Below are positions 1 through 9,070 of a DNA stretch of 64,000 nt, piece by piece. The number at the start of each line of letters is the position of its first letter. The first letter of the stretch is position 1. Origin of the DNA: a virus. The translations under genes and the position numbers were made by a program. Below the pieces are notes generated by a model. It saw nothing but the letters and a program-made list of their open reading frames with translations. It was not told the DNA's origin and made no database searches. The stretch is taken from positions 62,001 through 126,000 of the IMG/VR virus record IMGVR_UViG_3300020055_000003; one strand, given 5' to 3'.

Positions 1-908
1 ATACCTATTGTGCCATGTGTGTTAATTGACCAACCACCAGAGGCAGTTGGTGTATAATTACTGTTAGTTGGAGCTTCTGTGATTTGTGCAGCCCCCGTTA
101 CTGCCCCCCAATCAACCGTTGGATAGAATATTGAAGGTTCGCCTGCGCTTCTATTTGAGTAACCACTAGTAATTACACGAGCTCTTGCTTCCTCTATTCT
201 AGTAGGATATGCCAACAATCCAGAAGTTCTCATTCCACCACCACTATTAGTATATTCGTTGGTGACTTGAGAGGTTCCTTTTACGGCAACTAGAGAAAGA
301 GATGAAACTGACTGTAATAAATCATAACTGGATTGTCCATATGAAGTGAATTCTAAACTCGCAAATGCAAGCGAGAAGTTTGCAGTTTTATTTACTGTAT
401 TGACACCTTCTGTCGCAGAAAATGTTAAATCGAAAGTACCTTCGTCCGCTGGGTCATTTGTGCCTGGAGTAACTGTGAATTGATTTGTATTTGCACCAGT
501 TCCTTGTTGAACTGTCGCAGTAGTACCAAGAGAACCAGATGTGACTGCATAACTCCAAGTTAAAGGTATTCCTTCTGGGTCTGAAGAAACGGCAGTAACA
601 ACTGTAGGTGTTCCATCTACAGCAAGATCGTATGTTGCATCCACTCCAGTAATAGCTGTGGGACTTTCATTTACTAATGCAACACTATACCAACCATTTC
701 CATCATGGATATAAAAATGTCGTGTACTAGATACAAATGCCATGTCGCCAGTTGTATTTCCAGTTGAAGGCAAATTACTTATCGTTGCATAAACAGTTAC
801 GCCTCCGCCACCAATTTCACTAGTGGTGCCAGAAGAATCAATCTGGGTGTCCAGTGAACCACCTTCGGACATCAATTGTGATAATTTTCTTGCTCTAGAT
901 GCAGGCAT
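1..908 (-). CDS. Modular tail-fibre/adhesin protein, C-terminus cut by window edge
   Basis: 302 codons are visible and the C-terminal end lies outside the window. The ATG at 908 shares its A with the stop of the upstream nuclease (TAATG), so the two are co-translated on the minus strand. After a short N-terminus (MPASRARKLSQLMSEGG) comes the block seen across this fibre family: a region ending WYSVALVNESPTAITG, then an Ig/cadherin-like repeat at about residues 80-190 with WSYAVTSGSLG and FTVTPGTNDPADEGTF. The rest is Ser/Thr/Gly-rich with no recognised fold. By family resemblance it is a virion fibre or adhesin component; the function is inferred from the neighbours. Confidence 0.75.
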   Translation of the reverse strand, partial: MPASRARKLSQLMSEGGSLDTQIDSSGTTSEIGGGGVTVYATISNLPSTGNTTGDMAFVSSTRHFYIHDGNGWYSVALVNESPTAITGVDATYDLAVDGTPTVVTAVSSDPEGIPLTWSYAVTSGSLGTTATVQQGTGANTNQFTVTPGTNDPADEGTFDLTFSATEGVNTVNKTANFSLAFASLEFTSYGQSSYDLLQSVSSLSLVAVKGTSQVTNEYTNSGGGMRTSGLLAYPTRIEEARARVITSGYSNRSAGEPSIFYPTVDWGAVTGAAQITEAPTNSNYTPTASGGWSINTHGTIG

Positions 909-1348
909 TAGATAAGACCTTTTTCTTTTAGTTTCTCTCTATTTATGAGATGCAATTCTACTAATTCTTCTTTACTTTGGCCTTTATATGGGACAGCATG
1001 ATGATTTTCTAACATTAGTGAAGTAATACTTCTTCGTGAAAAGTTATTTTTAGAGTCTTTGTATTCAATTTCAAAATCTCCAAGAATTCTTCCAAATTTT
1101 CCTGTCTTGTCTTTTTGTGTTTTGATAGTTTGAATGGAACCAATTGGAAGCAATTCTTTTAGATATTCTTTTGCGGCCAGTCCATAAACTTTTTCTTCTT
1201 CGTTTTTCGTTCTGGATTCTGGTGTATCAATACCCATAATACGCACTCTTTCTCTATGCATCCAAATTCCGAATCCTAAATCAATGTCCACGTCTACTGT
1301 ATCACCATCCACAATTCTTAAAATTTTACAATTATACTCATATGCCAT
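908..1348 (-). CDS. Staphylococcal-nuclease-like (SNase) endonuclease
   Basis: 146 aa from the ATG at 1348, chosen because AAAGGA lies just upstream, inside the last codons of the preceding gene. An in-frame extension upstream lacks a ribosome site. The SNase fold is clear: IVDGDTVDVD (metal-binding D16), RVRIMGIDTPE (R36, D41, E44) and GKFGRILGDF (R87), so the known catalytic Arg, Asp, Glu, Arg set of staphylococcal nuclease is present. No signal peptide is seen, so it should act in the cytoplasm or ride with the virion. It sits between two tail-fibre genes with a 4-nt gap upstream and a one-base overlap downstream. Role in host DNA breakdown or DNA entry is inference. Confidence 0.88.
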   Translation of the reverse strand: MAYEYNCKILRIVDGDTVDVDIDLGFGIWMHRERVRIMGIDTPESRTKNEEEKVYGLAAKEYLKELLPIGSIQTIKTQKDKTGKFGRILGDFEIEYKDSKNNFSRRSITSLMLENHHAVPYKGQSKEELVELHLINREKLKEKGLI

Positions 1349-1352
1349 TATA

Positions 1353-3893
1353 TTATCCTTTAAACGGTGCTGTTGGTATGTTTGTAGTTTCATCTTCTGC
1401 ACTGTATCTTGCATAATTACTTATTCTTAGATCTTGAACATAACCATGATAAGGCCAATTAATACCTGTAGCACTAGAGTATTCACCTCCAATTATTATA
1501 TGGTCTTTATCATAAGTAGTTGTTTTAGTACCAGATTGAGTGCTTCGTACACCATCAATCCAAGCTCTAAAAACATTACTAGAATCTCTACACACCGCTA
1601 TATGATACCAAGTTCCTGTGCTCATAGCACCTGCTGCTCTAGAGAAGTTTATGTATCCACTATCATATATATCTACTCCAGTTCCGTTTGAATTAATTCT
1701 CATTTCAAGTTGATAATTTTCTAAACACCAAACATATCCAGAATTGAACGTACTTGTATTAACCCAGCATTCTATTGTCAATTCGCCTGGAAGATAAATT
1801 TGGCTGTAGTGTCTTATATGATTAGGATTTGAGCCGGGGAAATACATTGATTTTGTATTAGCAAACTTAGCTTCAGCTGATGAACCTGTTGCAGTGCCAA
1901 AAACTTTCATATTGCCTGTTTGAGCTTTATCTATAACAGATGCGTCTGTGCCTTTAACATGTAATACAGAATTTGTAGTGCTCTGTGGTGCTGTAGGTAC
2001 AGTAATAGTAGAAGCTGTAGCATCAAACTGACTCGTGCCGACCTCATACTTAAAATCTGCAATAGTTCCCATTGCTGAATTCATTGCGGTGCCTGTTGAT
2101 TCTCCAGCATAACCTACATAAAAATTAGCTAAACCAGACGCTGATATATTAATATTAGAAGTTGTTGTATTACATCTTTTTCCGTTTAAATAGTAAGATA
2201 AAGAGCCTCCGCTTCTACAGAACGCAATGTGATTCCAAGCATTAACCTGAACAGTGCTGTTTGTTTTTCCAGAAGCCATATCTGCATAATTTGGATATCC
2301 CCATCTTACATCTAATTGACTACCACTTTGATATAATATGTCCCAGCCAGGACAGTTTGTCGGATATGAAACATAATTAGCATCTCCGACAAGTTGTCTA
2401 GTAGTGCCTGGAGATGTTGTTGGATAATACCAAAATGAAACACAGAATGGATCTGTGCCTGATGGTTTTAGTGTGCTGGAATGTGGAACAGAAAGATAAT
2501 CATTGTCATTGGGCATGGAGACAGACCCACCGTGATCGCTTGCTGAGTATTCTAAGTTGTCGTAAGGGCCGAATGGTTTTGTTGAAGTATTGCCGTTTAC
2601 TGTGATTGAGAGAGCGCTAGAAGAACCATCTGCTATATATGGAAGGTGGCAAGCAAGAAGTTGTGTATTTGTAATTGCAGTTAAGTGTGCGGTTGGTGGA
2701 GTGAACGCAGCAGAATATACAGCGGCACCTTTAACAAATCTAAAATCAGCAATATAACCAGTGAAATGTCTATTTACGGTAGTATTTGAAGAAGCCCCAA
2801 TACGGATATTACTACCTCCTGTGGTAGATGCAGTTATTGAGGATGTGTAATTCTGAACACCATCAACATAAGCTGTAACTGTTGTTCCACTGTTCGTAAT
2901 TACCCAAGCAAGATGATGCCAATTACCATCATTTATTGTACTAACTCCTGTATTGGGTGGATTATTAATCCAACCGGCTGAGTTTGAATAAAAAACTTGA
3001 TAGCCGTTGTATAATCCAACTTCCATTCCGTTGTAGGGAGAAGATGGATCAAAATTACTAAATATTGCAACGTGTCCAGTTACTGTCGTATTTACCCACG
3101 CTTCGATTGTTGTGTTTGATGTTTCGGGGAGAAGGTTAGTTGCTGTGGCAGATAGCTGTAAATAATCTGATCCATCGAAGTAAGTGCTATATCCACCATG
3201 CCGATATGGACTAAACGTACCTGCATGAGCATCGCCGTTTGCTGTGATTGTATGGTTGTTAACTGAACTATCGGTTATATTGTTGTTGTCTGATGTATCT
3301 ACTGCTGTTGCTAAAAGAGTTGTATAATTACTGTTTGCAATAAAAAATTCCAGAGTGATTGATGTATTTGCATTCACTGCTCCACTAACACCATCAGTTG
3401 CATTAATTGTAAGAGTAAATGTTCCGAAATTAGCTTCATCGGTGCTAGGTGTAATAGTAAATACATTATCCGTTTGACTTATCGTAGCAATACTACCAAG
3501 TCCAGATGTTGAATAACTCCATGTCAAAGGGAATCCTTCAGGGTCTGTAGAAACCCCTGTGATTACAGTAGGTGTTCCATCTATAGCAAGCGAATAAGTT
3601 CCATCTACTCCAGTGATTGCACTTGGAGAATCGTTTTGAACAGTTGCCACTTTATACCAACCAGTACCAGAATAGATATAAAGATTATTGTTTGCTTGAA
3701 CGAATACTTGGTCACCATCAGTCATTCCAGTTTTTGCAATCAGTGCAGCCATATCTGCAACAGTCGAAACTGATGAACTGCCAGCCGCCGCGGCCCTCCA
3801 TACTGTTTTTGTTGCATTGTATGTATATGTAACACCATTCGCTACATGCGTATCACCGTCTACTGGACTATTTGGAAAATTTACTGCTGCCAT
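1353..3893 (-). CDS. Tail-fibre protein with three LamG (concanavalin-like) domains
   Basis: 846 aa. The ATG at 3893 is preferred (GGGAG ribosome site, and the conserved adaptor begins there as MAAVNFPNSPVDGDTH); an in-frame extension to 3950 overlaps the previous gene and does not look native. Domains in order: fibre adaptor (1-35), Ig/cadherin-like repeat (about 90-190), then three LamG-type jelly-roll domains (about 205-400, 420-610, 640-846). These are marked by TIEAWVNT, WHHLAWV, TAYVDGVQ and GYIADFRF-like strings and, in the last one, LTIECWVNTS, WYHIAVCRD and GYVQDLRISNYARY. LamG folds bind sugars or glycoproteins, so host-glycan binding is the likely role (inference). The stop of the upstream gene is one base before the ATG. 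Confidence 0.85.
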   Translation of the reverse strand: MAAVNFPNSPVDGDTHVANGVTYTYNATKTVWRAAAAGSSSVSTVADMAALIAKTGMTDGDQVFVQANNNLYIYSGTGWYKVATVQNDSPSAITGVDGTYSLAIDGTPTVITGVSTDPEGFPLTWSYSTSGLGSIATISQTDNVFTITPSTDEANFGTFTLTINATDGVSGAVNANTSITLEFFIANSNYTTLLATAVDTSDNNNITDSSVNNHTITANGDAHAGTFSPYRHGGYSTYFDGSDYLQLSATATNLLPETSNTTIEAWVNTTVTGHVAIFSNFDPSSPYNGMEVGLYNGYQVFYSNSAGWINNPPNTGVSTINDGNWHHLAWVITNSGTTVTAYVDGVQNYTSSITASTTGGSNIRIGASSNTTVNRHFTGYIADFRFVKGAAVYSAAFTPPTAHLTAITNTQLLACHLPYIADGSSSALSITVNGNTSTKPFGPYDNLEYSASDHGGSVSMPNDNDYLSVPHSSTLKPSGTDPFCVSFWYYPTTSPGTTRQLVGDANYVSYPTNCPGWDILYQSGSQLDVRWGYPNYADMASGKTNSTVQVNAWNHIAFCRSGGSLSYYLNGKRCNTTTSNINISASGLANFYVGYAGESTGTAMNSAMGTIADFKYEVGTSQFDATASTITVPTAPQSTTNSVLHVKGTDASVIDKAQTGNMKVFGTATGSSAEAKFANTKSMYFPGSNPNHIRHYSQIYLPGELTIECWVNTSTFNSGYVWCLENYQLEMRINSNGTGVDIYDSGYINFSRAAGAMSTGTWYHIAVCRDSSNVFRAWIDGVRSTQSGTKTTTYDKDHIIIGGEYSSATGINWPYHGYVQDLRISNYARYSAEDETTNIPTAPFKG

Positions 3894-3894
3894 G

Positions 3895-4680
3895 TTACGC
3901 TCCCAATTCCAATGCAATAATTGTACTGATATATCTTCCACCAGTAGCATTATCCTGATCGTTGTTTGATCTATTAAGATGAAATGCGAAATTATTATCG
4001 TTATTTACATATAATTGATATATAACCTCAGATGTAGTTGCTGGTTCATCGATAAACTGTAAAATAAATGAATTTGCTTGATTTGCATCAGAAGCAAGAG
4101 CTAAAGGAATAGATGTCCTTTGCCGAGACCCTGCCGCATCACCTATGAATATATCTTGATATGCGCCACCATCAATACTTCTTTTAAACCACGCTTTATA
4201 TGTTGTTCCTTGTGTTCCATATGAGATTTGTGCAGTGAGATAAATTTTATTTGATGCAGAACTTGGTGTTATTGTAACAGACATACCAGTTACTGCCATT
4301 TCTGTTCCGTTTGCAGTTCCAACAAATGTATCAGTTTTTGATGTAAATTGAGACTGTATGATACCGCTTGCCCCATCTGCTCCATCCGCGCCTGCTGTTC
4401 CATCTGCTCCATCTGTTCCCGCTGGACCTGCTGGGCCCTGTGAATTATTTGAGATTACCCATTGAGAACTTGTTCCATCATTATAATATACATATGTTTC
4501 CAGAACACTTGGATCAAACCACATATCACCTTCTTTTGGATTTGTCGGCGCAGTTTCAGATACGGTATATAGAGAACCACTAGCATCCCACGCTCCAGAT
4601 GTAGAGTCGAATGTGTAGGTTGTGTTTCCTACTAGTATAGTGTCTCCGTTATTTGGATTGCTTGGAAAATTGATTGCCAT
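3895..4680 (-). CDS. Tail-fibre protein with short collagen-like segment
   Basis: 261 aa. It starts with the family adaptor MAINFPSNPNNGDT...TYTFDSTSGAW, followed by the recurring DTAP-type module (SETAPTNPKEGDMWFD ... YVYYNDGTSSQW) at about 40-78. Next is a Gly-X-Y run (GPAGPAGTDGADGTAGADG and on) at about 82-107, which should form a short collagen-like triple helix and make the protein trimeric. The C-terminal 150 residues are a beta-rich head without a recognised family, resembling small trimeric fibre knobs. Co-directional with 1353-3893 and separated from it by one base. Confidence 0.8.
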   Translation of the reverse strand: MAINFPSNPNNGDTILVGNTTYTFDSTSGAWDASGSLYTVSETAPTNPKEGDMWFDPSVLETYVYYNDGTSSQWVISNNSQGPAGPAGTDGADGTAGADGADGASGIIQSQFTSKTDTFVGTANGTEMAVTGMSVTITPSSASNKIYLTAQISYGTQGTTYKAWFKRSIDGGAYQDIFIGDAAGSRQRTSIPLALASDANQANSFILQFIDEPATTSEVIYQLYVNNDNNFAFHLNRSNNDQDNATGGRYISTIIALELGA

Positions 4681-4693
4681 TTACTTTAGTTCC

Positions 4694-6445
4694 TTAAAAT
4701 GTAATAGATCCTGATTGAGTAAATTGATATATATTATATGATCCGTCCGTAGTAATTGTTGGAGAGCCTGTAGTTGAGGTGGCGGTGTCAATTGAGCGAA
4801 TGATTACAATACCATCTGCACCCGCTGTTGGCGTTCCGTGATTTGGCACCGCGCCGCCACCAGAGCCACCACCCCCCGAACCCGTATTTGGCGTGGGGCT
4901 ACCCGCTGCACCCGTTCCGGCACCACCGTTTCCTCCAACACCAGATCCACCAGCTGCGTTGCCGGCCGTGTTGTATGTGCCACCGCCGCCACCCCCAGCA
5001 TAGTAAAGTGCGGTTCCAGTTATACTATTTTGAAGACCTGCGCCTCCAGCACCTCCGATACTGCCAGCATTTGCACCAGCCCCGCCAGCGCCACCACCAC
5101 CACCAGCATGGTATGGAGCGGATGTATGGCCTACGCCGCCATCGTTACCCTGTCCAACTGTGCCTGTTCCCGCTGTTACTCCATTATGTCCACCCCCGCC
5201 GCCAGATCCACCATCCAGAGCGGCGCCGGTTGTCCCTCCCCCACCACCACCAATAGCTGTTATTGTATTGAATGCTGTGCCGGAAATAGAACTATCGAGG
5301 CCGTTTGAACCTGGCGCTGATTGACCATTCCCGGCCGCCCCACCAGTTCCAACAACAATATTGTATGTAGTACCAATATTTAATGTTTGATTTGTAGAAT
5401 AGATATAGCCGCCAGCACCGCCACCGCCGCCGTGACGCATACCTCCACCACCACCACCACCGACTACTAGATAATCAACGGTACTAATAAATGCCAATGA
5501 AAGAGTGCAAAATCGGGTTGTGGTTTTTGCGCCATCACTGGCACTTAATCTGACCTTTACGCTTCCAGCATCAGCAATATTTGTAGATGGAGTAAAAGTA
5601 TATACTCCATTTGAATCTACAGATGCGGCACTCGACAGTAAGCTTGGCAAAGTATTGTTTGTTGTTCCATAAACAATACCATATGATATATCAAATCCTT
5701 CTGGGTCTTCCGCAACCATTGTAACTGTACTTGTGGTTCCATTACTATTAAGAGTGTGTGTTGTTGGTGGTTCAGTAATAATTATAGGACTTTCATCATT
5801 TCCAGAAGATATTCTATCCCATTCGGTTCCATCCCATACATATAATGCTTTGGTATCTTGTGCAAATGCGAAGTCACCTTCTGTAGTTCCATTTGCAAAT
5901 GCAGCAAAGTTTGCATATGCAGTGACTGAAGAACCAGCTGCTCCCGCAGCCCCATCTGCACCATCCACTCCAAGAGGATTTGTTGCAACCCATTGTGCGC
6001 TTGAACCATCATCATAGTATACATATGTTTTTAAGTTTGCAGAATTGAACCACAAATCTCCGCTAGATGCGCCGCTTGGTGCTGTATCAGAGACACTATG
6101 TCTTGTTAGATTTGATGCTGTCGGTTGATGAAAGACAATATCAACTTCATCTGATAGTGACAATGCAGTATCAAAAGTGATAGAGGTTCCGCTTGTAGCT
6201 GTCACATCTTGTGGGTTTAACATAACACCATTTACTGACACAATAACTGCTGCGGCCGGATCGTAGTTTACATTATGAACTGTTTGTCCTGCCGTTGCAA
6301 CAAATGTGGAACGAGAAGTAGAGGCAACAATCTGCTCTTGTTTTTTGACTAGCCAATAACCTCTTGTGGAGTCAAAAACAAAGATTTGTCCATTTTCTGT
6401 ATGAGTTTGTCCATTCACAGGACTTGCTGGAAATGATATGGCCAT
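4694..6445 (-). CDS. Tail-fibre adhesin with glycine-rich tip domain
   Basis: 583 aa. Adaptor MAISFPASPVNGQTHTENG (1-34), a linker, the DTAP module (about 118-158), a short Gly-Ala-Asp stretch, the VYVWDGTEWDRISSG block (about 175-215), an Ig/cadherin-like repeat (about 220-318), then a C-terminal glycine-rich domain (about 322-583). That domain opens VDYLVVGGGGGGG and has many GGGG(A/G)GG runs closing with GADGIVIIRS. Glycine-rich C-termini of this kind occur in phage receptor-binding tips such as T-even gp38, where polyglycine helices carry variable loops; that assignment is by resemblance. A T4-type late promoter lies 28 nt upstream. The GC-rich Gly runs create long false reading frames on the other strand. 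Confidence 0.82.
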   Translation of the reverse strand: MAISFPASPVNGQTHTENGQIFVFDSTRGYWLVKKQEQIVASTSRSTFVATAGQTVHNVNYDPAAAVIVSVNGVMLNPQDVTATSGTSITFDTALSLSDEVDIVFHQPTASNLTRHSVSDTAPSGASSGDLWFNSANLKTYVYYDDGSSAQWVATNPLGVDGADGAAGAAGSSVTAYANFAAFANGTTEGDFAFAQDTKALYVWDGTEWDRISSGNDESPIIITEPPTTHTLNSNGTTSTVTMVAEDPEGFDISYGIVYGTTNNTLPSLLSSAASVDSNGVYTFTPSTNIADAGSVKVRLSASDGAKTTTRFCTLSLAFISTVDYLVVGGGGGGGMRHGGGGGAGGYIYSTNQTLNIGTTYNIVVGTGGAAGNGQSAPGSNGLDSSISGTAFNTITAIGGGGGGTTGAALDGGSGGGGGHNGVTAGTGTVGQGNDGGVGHTSAPYHAGGGGGAGGAGANAGSIGGAGGAGLQNSITGTALYYAGGGGGGTYNTAGNAAGGSGVGGNGGAGTGAAGSPTPNTGSGGGGSGGGAVPNHGTPTAGADGIVIIRSIDTATSTTGSPTITTDGSYNIYQFTQSGSITF

Positions 6446-6472
6446 GACTTACCTTTTATAATGCATTCGTTC

Positions 6473-6480
6473 TATTTATA
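6473..6480 (-). promoter_or_regulatory. T4-type late promoter (minus) for 4694-6445 operon
   Basis: The minus strand reads TATAAATA, an exact match to the T4 late promoter octamer, 28 nt upstream of the fibre gene start at 6445. It overlaps the plus-strand late promoter by two bases. Confidence 0.75.
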
Positions 6481-6486
6481 TAAATA
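6479..6486 (+). promoter_or_regulatory. T4-type late promoter (plus) for 6518-9289 operon
   Basis: The plus strand reads TATAAATA, an exact late octamer, 31 nt before the ATG at 6518. With the minus-strand copy it forms a back-to-back pair that fires in both directions. Confidence 0.75.
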
Positions 6487-6517
6487 AAACATACTATAAT
6501 TTTTAGTGGAGAACTAA

Positions 6518-7789
6518 ATGATACTATCTGTAACTTTATTATTGGTCGCGATTGCATTATCTGTAGTCGCTGCATATTACTCCATTGCTGGATTGATTAC
6601 AATCTTTGCAGCGGCAGTAATGCCAGTAATTGTTATGGCTTCTGTTTTAGAAGTTGCCAAGGTTTTAACGGCTGCTTGGTTGTCGCATAATTGGAAAAGA
6701 GTTAACTTTTTTCTAAAATCATACTTGACTCTTGCAGTTATTGTACTTATGTTTATAACCAGTTTAGGTATATTTGGATTTCTATCAAAGGCACATATTG
6801 AACAAACTGCTGGAAATAGAGAAAATGTTGCTCAAATTGAGATTGTAGAAAAGAATATTGCAAGATTAGAAGAGTCTATTAATGAGTATGAACTTCAAAT
6901 TGAAAAGATAGAAAATTCTGATATGAATAAGAATGCTGAAATCAATTCTGAAATATCAAAAGAAGAGAGCAGAGTCGAATCTGCAATTCGAAACTATCAA
7001 TTATTAGTTGATGAACAAAATGAAATAATCTCATCCGCAAGTAAAAAACTAGAACTGATTGAAAAGTATATTGAAGAGAATGATATTGTTTCTTTGCAGG
7101 CGCTTGTTGGTACAACTCCAGACGGAAGATATGGACCAAATACTGCATCAAAAGTAAATGACTTTAGAGAGAAAGAAGAGGATCGTGTAGATACAATAAT
7201 TTCATCTGCAAGAATTCGTATTAATGATTTGAGAGATTTGCAAGCAGCAGAAAGAACTCAAAGTAATGAGTTAATTGATAGACTTCGTAGTAAAATAAAA
7301 CTGGATGAATTGGATGAAAAAGATCGTGAAAGAATTGAAAATTTAAAGCAAAAAATTATTGACACAGAGAATGATTTGGGTGTATTAAGGAATGATAAAT
7401 TTGAATTCGAAAAGGAAGTAAGAAAAATAGAAGCCGAAGTGGGACCAGTAAAATATGTCGCAGAAGTACTTTATGATAATGTAGATGAAGATATACTTGA
7501 GGATGCTGTCAGATTTGTGATTTTATGTTTAATTTTTGTTTTTGACCCACTTGCAATTCTTTTGGTTATTGCTAGCACATCATCAATAGTATATTATAGA
7601 GAAATTAAAAAGGGAACAAATCTTACACATTTATCCGAAAAGGATTTTGAACAAGAAAGTGTTATTCCGCCACTTGGAATGGATATGTTAAAACCTAGAA
7701 CGGAAGAAATAAAAAAAAAGCCTAACTTCAACGATCCGATTGAGAGATGGACAGAAGAGAGACTTGAAGACCACATTAGATTAGAATAG
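6518..7789 (+). CDS. Membrane protein with long coiled coil and peptidoglycan-binding-like insert
   Basis: 423 aa with ribosome site GGAG. Two or three N-terminal membrane segments (about 2-55 and 70-92) are followed by a long charged coiled coil (about 95-320) and a C-terminal membrane segment (about 328-358), then a polar tail of about 60 residues. Inside the coil, at about residues 188-217, sits LVGTTPDGRYGPNTASKVND. This matches the core of the PG_binding_1 fold (DGxxGxxT followed by a helix), although only about one motif length is present. It begins the late plus-strand operon ahead of thyX. A role at the cell envelope, such as sensing or bridging the cell wall, is inference; no family name is assigned. 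Confidence 0.7.
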   Translation: MILSVTLLLVAIALSVVAAYYSIAGLITIFAAAVMPVIVMASVLEVAKVLTAAWLSHNWKRVNFFLKSYLTLAVIVLMFITSLGIFGFLSKAHIEQTAGNRENVAQIEIVEKNIARLEESINEYELQIEKIENSDMNKNAEINSEISKEESRVESAIRNYQLLVDEQNEIISSASKKLELIEKYIEENDIVSLQALVGTTPDGRYGPNTASKVNDFREKEEDRVDTIISSARIRINDLRDLQAAERTQSNELIDRLRSKIKLDELDEKDRERIENLKQKIIDTENDLGVLRNDKFEFEKEVRKIEAEVGPVKYVAEVLYDNVDEDILEDAVRFVILCLIFVFDPLAILLVIASTSSIVYYREIKKGTNLTHLSEKDFEQESVIPPLGMDMLKPRTEEIKKKPNFNDPIERWTEERLEDHIRLE

Positions 7790-7798
7790 GAGATTGAC

Positions 7799-8506
7799 TT
7801 GAAAGTTAAATTGATTAGTTACACTAAATCAGCAGAAGATTTGAGTGAAGAGGGAGTAGAAACTTTACAAGACTTGGTTGCATATTGTGCAAAAGTTTCA
7901 AACCCATCAAATCAAATAAACAAGAAAACAAGCGATAAATTGATAAAATATCTTATCAAACATGCCCATTGGTCTCCATTAGAAATGGTGGATGTGACTT
8001 TGGAAATTGAAACAACAAGAGATATTGCTCATCAAATTGTTCGCCATCGTAGTTTTTCTTTTCAAGAGTTTTCGCAGAGATATGCAGAACCAAAAGAGAT
8101 GGGCGAGTGGTTTGTAAAAAGAGAATGTAGACTTCAAGATACAAAAAACAGACAAAACAGCATTGAAATTGAAAATGATCCGAGTTTAGTAGAAAACAGA
8201 GAACATCAAGATTTGATTGCAGAATGGGGTCGTAGACAATCGGGCGTAATTGAAACTGCAAGAAAGGCCTATGAGTGGGCAATTGAAAATGGAATTGCAA
8301 AAGAACAAGCTAGAGTTTTGCTTCCAGAAGGACTTACAAAAACAAGACTATATATGAAAGGAAGTTTGCGTAGTTGGCTACATTATATTGCTCTTAGAGG
8401 AGCAAACGGCACGCAAAAAGAGCATATGATAATAGCAAAACAATGTGCAGAAATCATTAGCGACATATTTCCCATGATTTGGGATCTCAATAATATAAAT
8501 AGATAG
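7799..8506 (+). CDS. thyX: Flavin-dependent thymidylate synthase ThyX
   Basis: 235 aa. It converts dUMP to dTMP using FAD, NADPH and methylene-tetrahydrofolate in the cytoplasm. The ThyX signature is visible as RHRSFSFQEFSQRY (family pattern RHRxxSxxExSxRY), and the C-terminal part carries LPEGLTKTRLYMKGSLRSW, which matches the conserved LP...T.....GSLRSW substrate-site region. Length is normal for the family. The start is an unusual TTG at 7799, placed 5 nt after GGAGA, which itself overlaps the preceding stop. ThyX genes are frequent in marine phages for making DNA precursors. It is unexpected inside a tail-fibre block and behind a late-type promoter. Confidence 0.95.
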   Translation: MKVKLISYTKSAEDLSEEGVETLQDLVAYCAKVSNPSNQINKKTSDKLIKYLIKHAHWSPLEMVDVTLEIETTRDIAHQIVRHRSFSFQEFSQRYAEPKEMGEWFVKRECRLQDTKNRQNSIEIENDPSLVENREHQDLIAEWGRRQSGVIETARKAYEWAIENGIAKEQARVLLPEGLTKTRLYMKGSLRSWLHYIALRGANGTQKEHMIIAKQCAEIISDIFPMIWDLNNINR

Positions 8507-8561
8507 AAAGCGATTGATATCGAGGTGAATATTTTTCTCATGTTTTAATATAATTTTTTAT

Positions 8562-8569
8562 TATAAAAA
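8562..8569 (+). promoter_or_regulatory. Possible weak late promoter before 8588
   Basis: TATAAAAA matches seven of eight positions of the late octamer and lies 18 nt before the ATG at 8588 in an AT-rich gap of 81 nt. AT-richness makes a chance match likely. Confidence 0.35.
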
Positions 8570-8587
8570 AATAATTAGGAGAAAAAT

Positions 8588-9070
8588 ATGATTGACCCGA
8601 TTACAGCAATTGGGGCAGCAACGGCTGCGTTCAATGGAGTTAAAAAGTTAGTCCATGCCGGAAGAGAGATAGAAGATGTTGTCGGTCAATTGGGCAAATG
8701 GTATGGGGCTGCAGCAGATTTAGGGCGTGCTGAAACGCAAAGAAAAAATCCACCAATATTTACTAAGCTTTTTAGTAGCGGTTCTGTTGAACAGGAAGCT
8801 TTAGAGATTCTTGTTCATAAGAAAAAATTACAAGAACAAGAGAAACAACTAGAAGAGATGTTAAATATTCGGTTTGGTTTTGGAACTTGGCGCGAAATGA
8901 TTGAACTTCGTAGAAAAATTCGCAAAGAAAGAGAAGAAACAGTTTATAGGCAACAAGAAAGACGCAGAGCATTTTTAGAAGGAATTGCTGTTATTTTTCT
9001 TACAGTATTTCTATTTGGACTTATTGTGTTTATTATTTGGTTTCTTGGCACAGGAGCCAACTGGTGGTAA
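8588..9070 (+). CDS. Small tail-anchored membrane protein with basic coiled coil
   Basis: 160 aa, not recognised. Start ATG with TAGGAGA ribosome site. The N-terminal half is Ala/Gly-rich (ITAIGAATAAFNGVKKLV), then a strongly charged helix (about 75-130, rich in K, E, R, Q). It ends with one membrane segment (about 133-155, AVIFLTVFLFGLIVFIIWFL) and a short tail GTGANWW. Such a tail-anchored layout fits a membrane-associated virion or lysis accessory protein, but nothing identifies which. The next gene starts immediately after its stop. Confidence 0.7.
   Translation: MIDPITAIGAATAAFNGVKKLVHAGREIEDVVGQLGKWYGAAADLGRAETQRKNPPIFTKLFSSGSVEQEALEILVHKKKLQEQEKQLEEMLNIRFGFGTWREMIELRRKIRKEREETVYRQQERRRAFLEGIAVIFLTVFLFGLIVFIIWFLGTGANWW

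Noticed and set aside
4804-5308. Several long reading frames opposite the glycine-rich part of the fibre gene at 4694
   Set aside because: They arise from the GC-rich Gly codon runs read backward or out of frame; composition (long His/Arg/Pro or Cys/Thr runs) is not protein-like and there are no ribosome sites.
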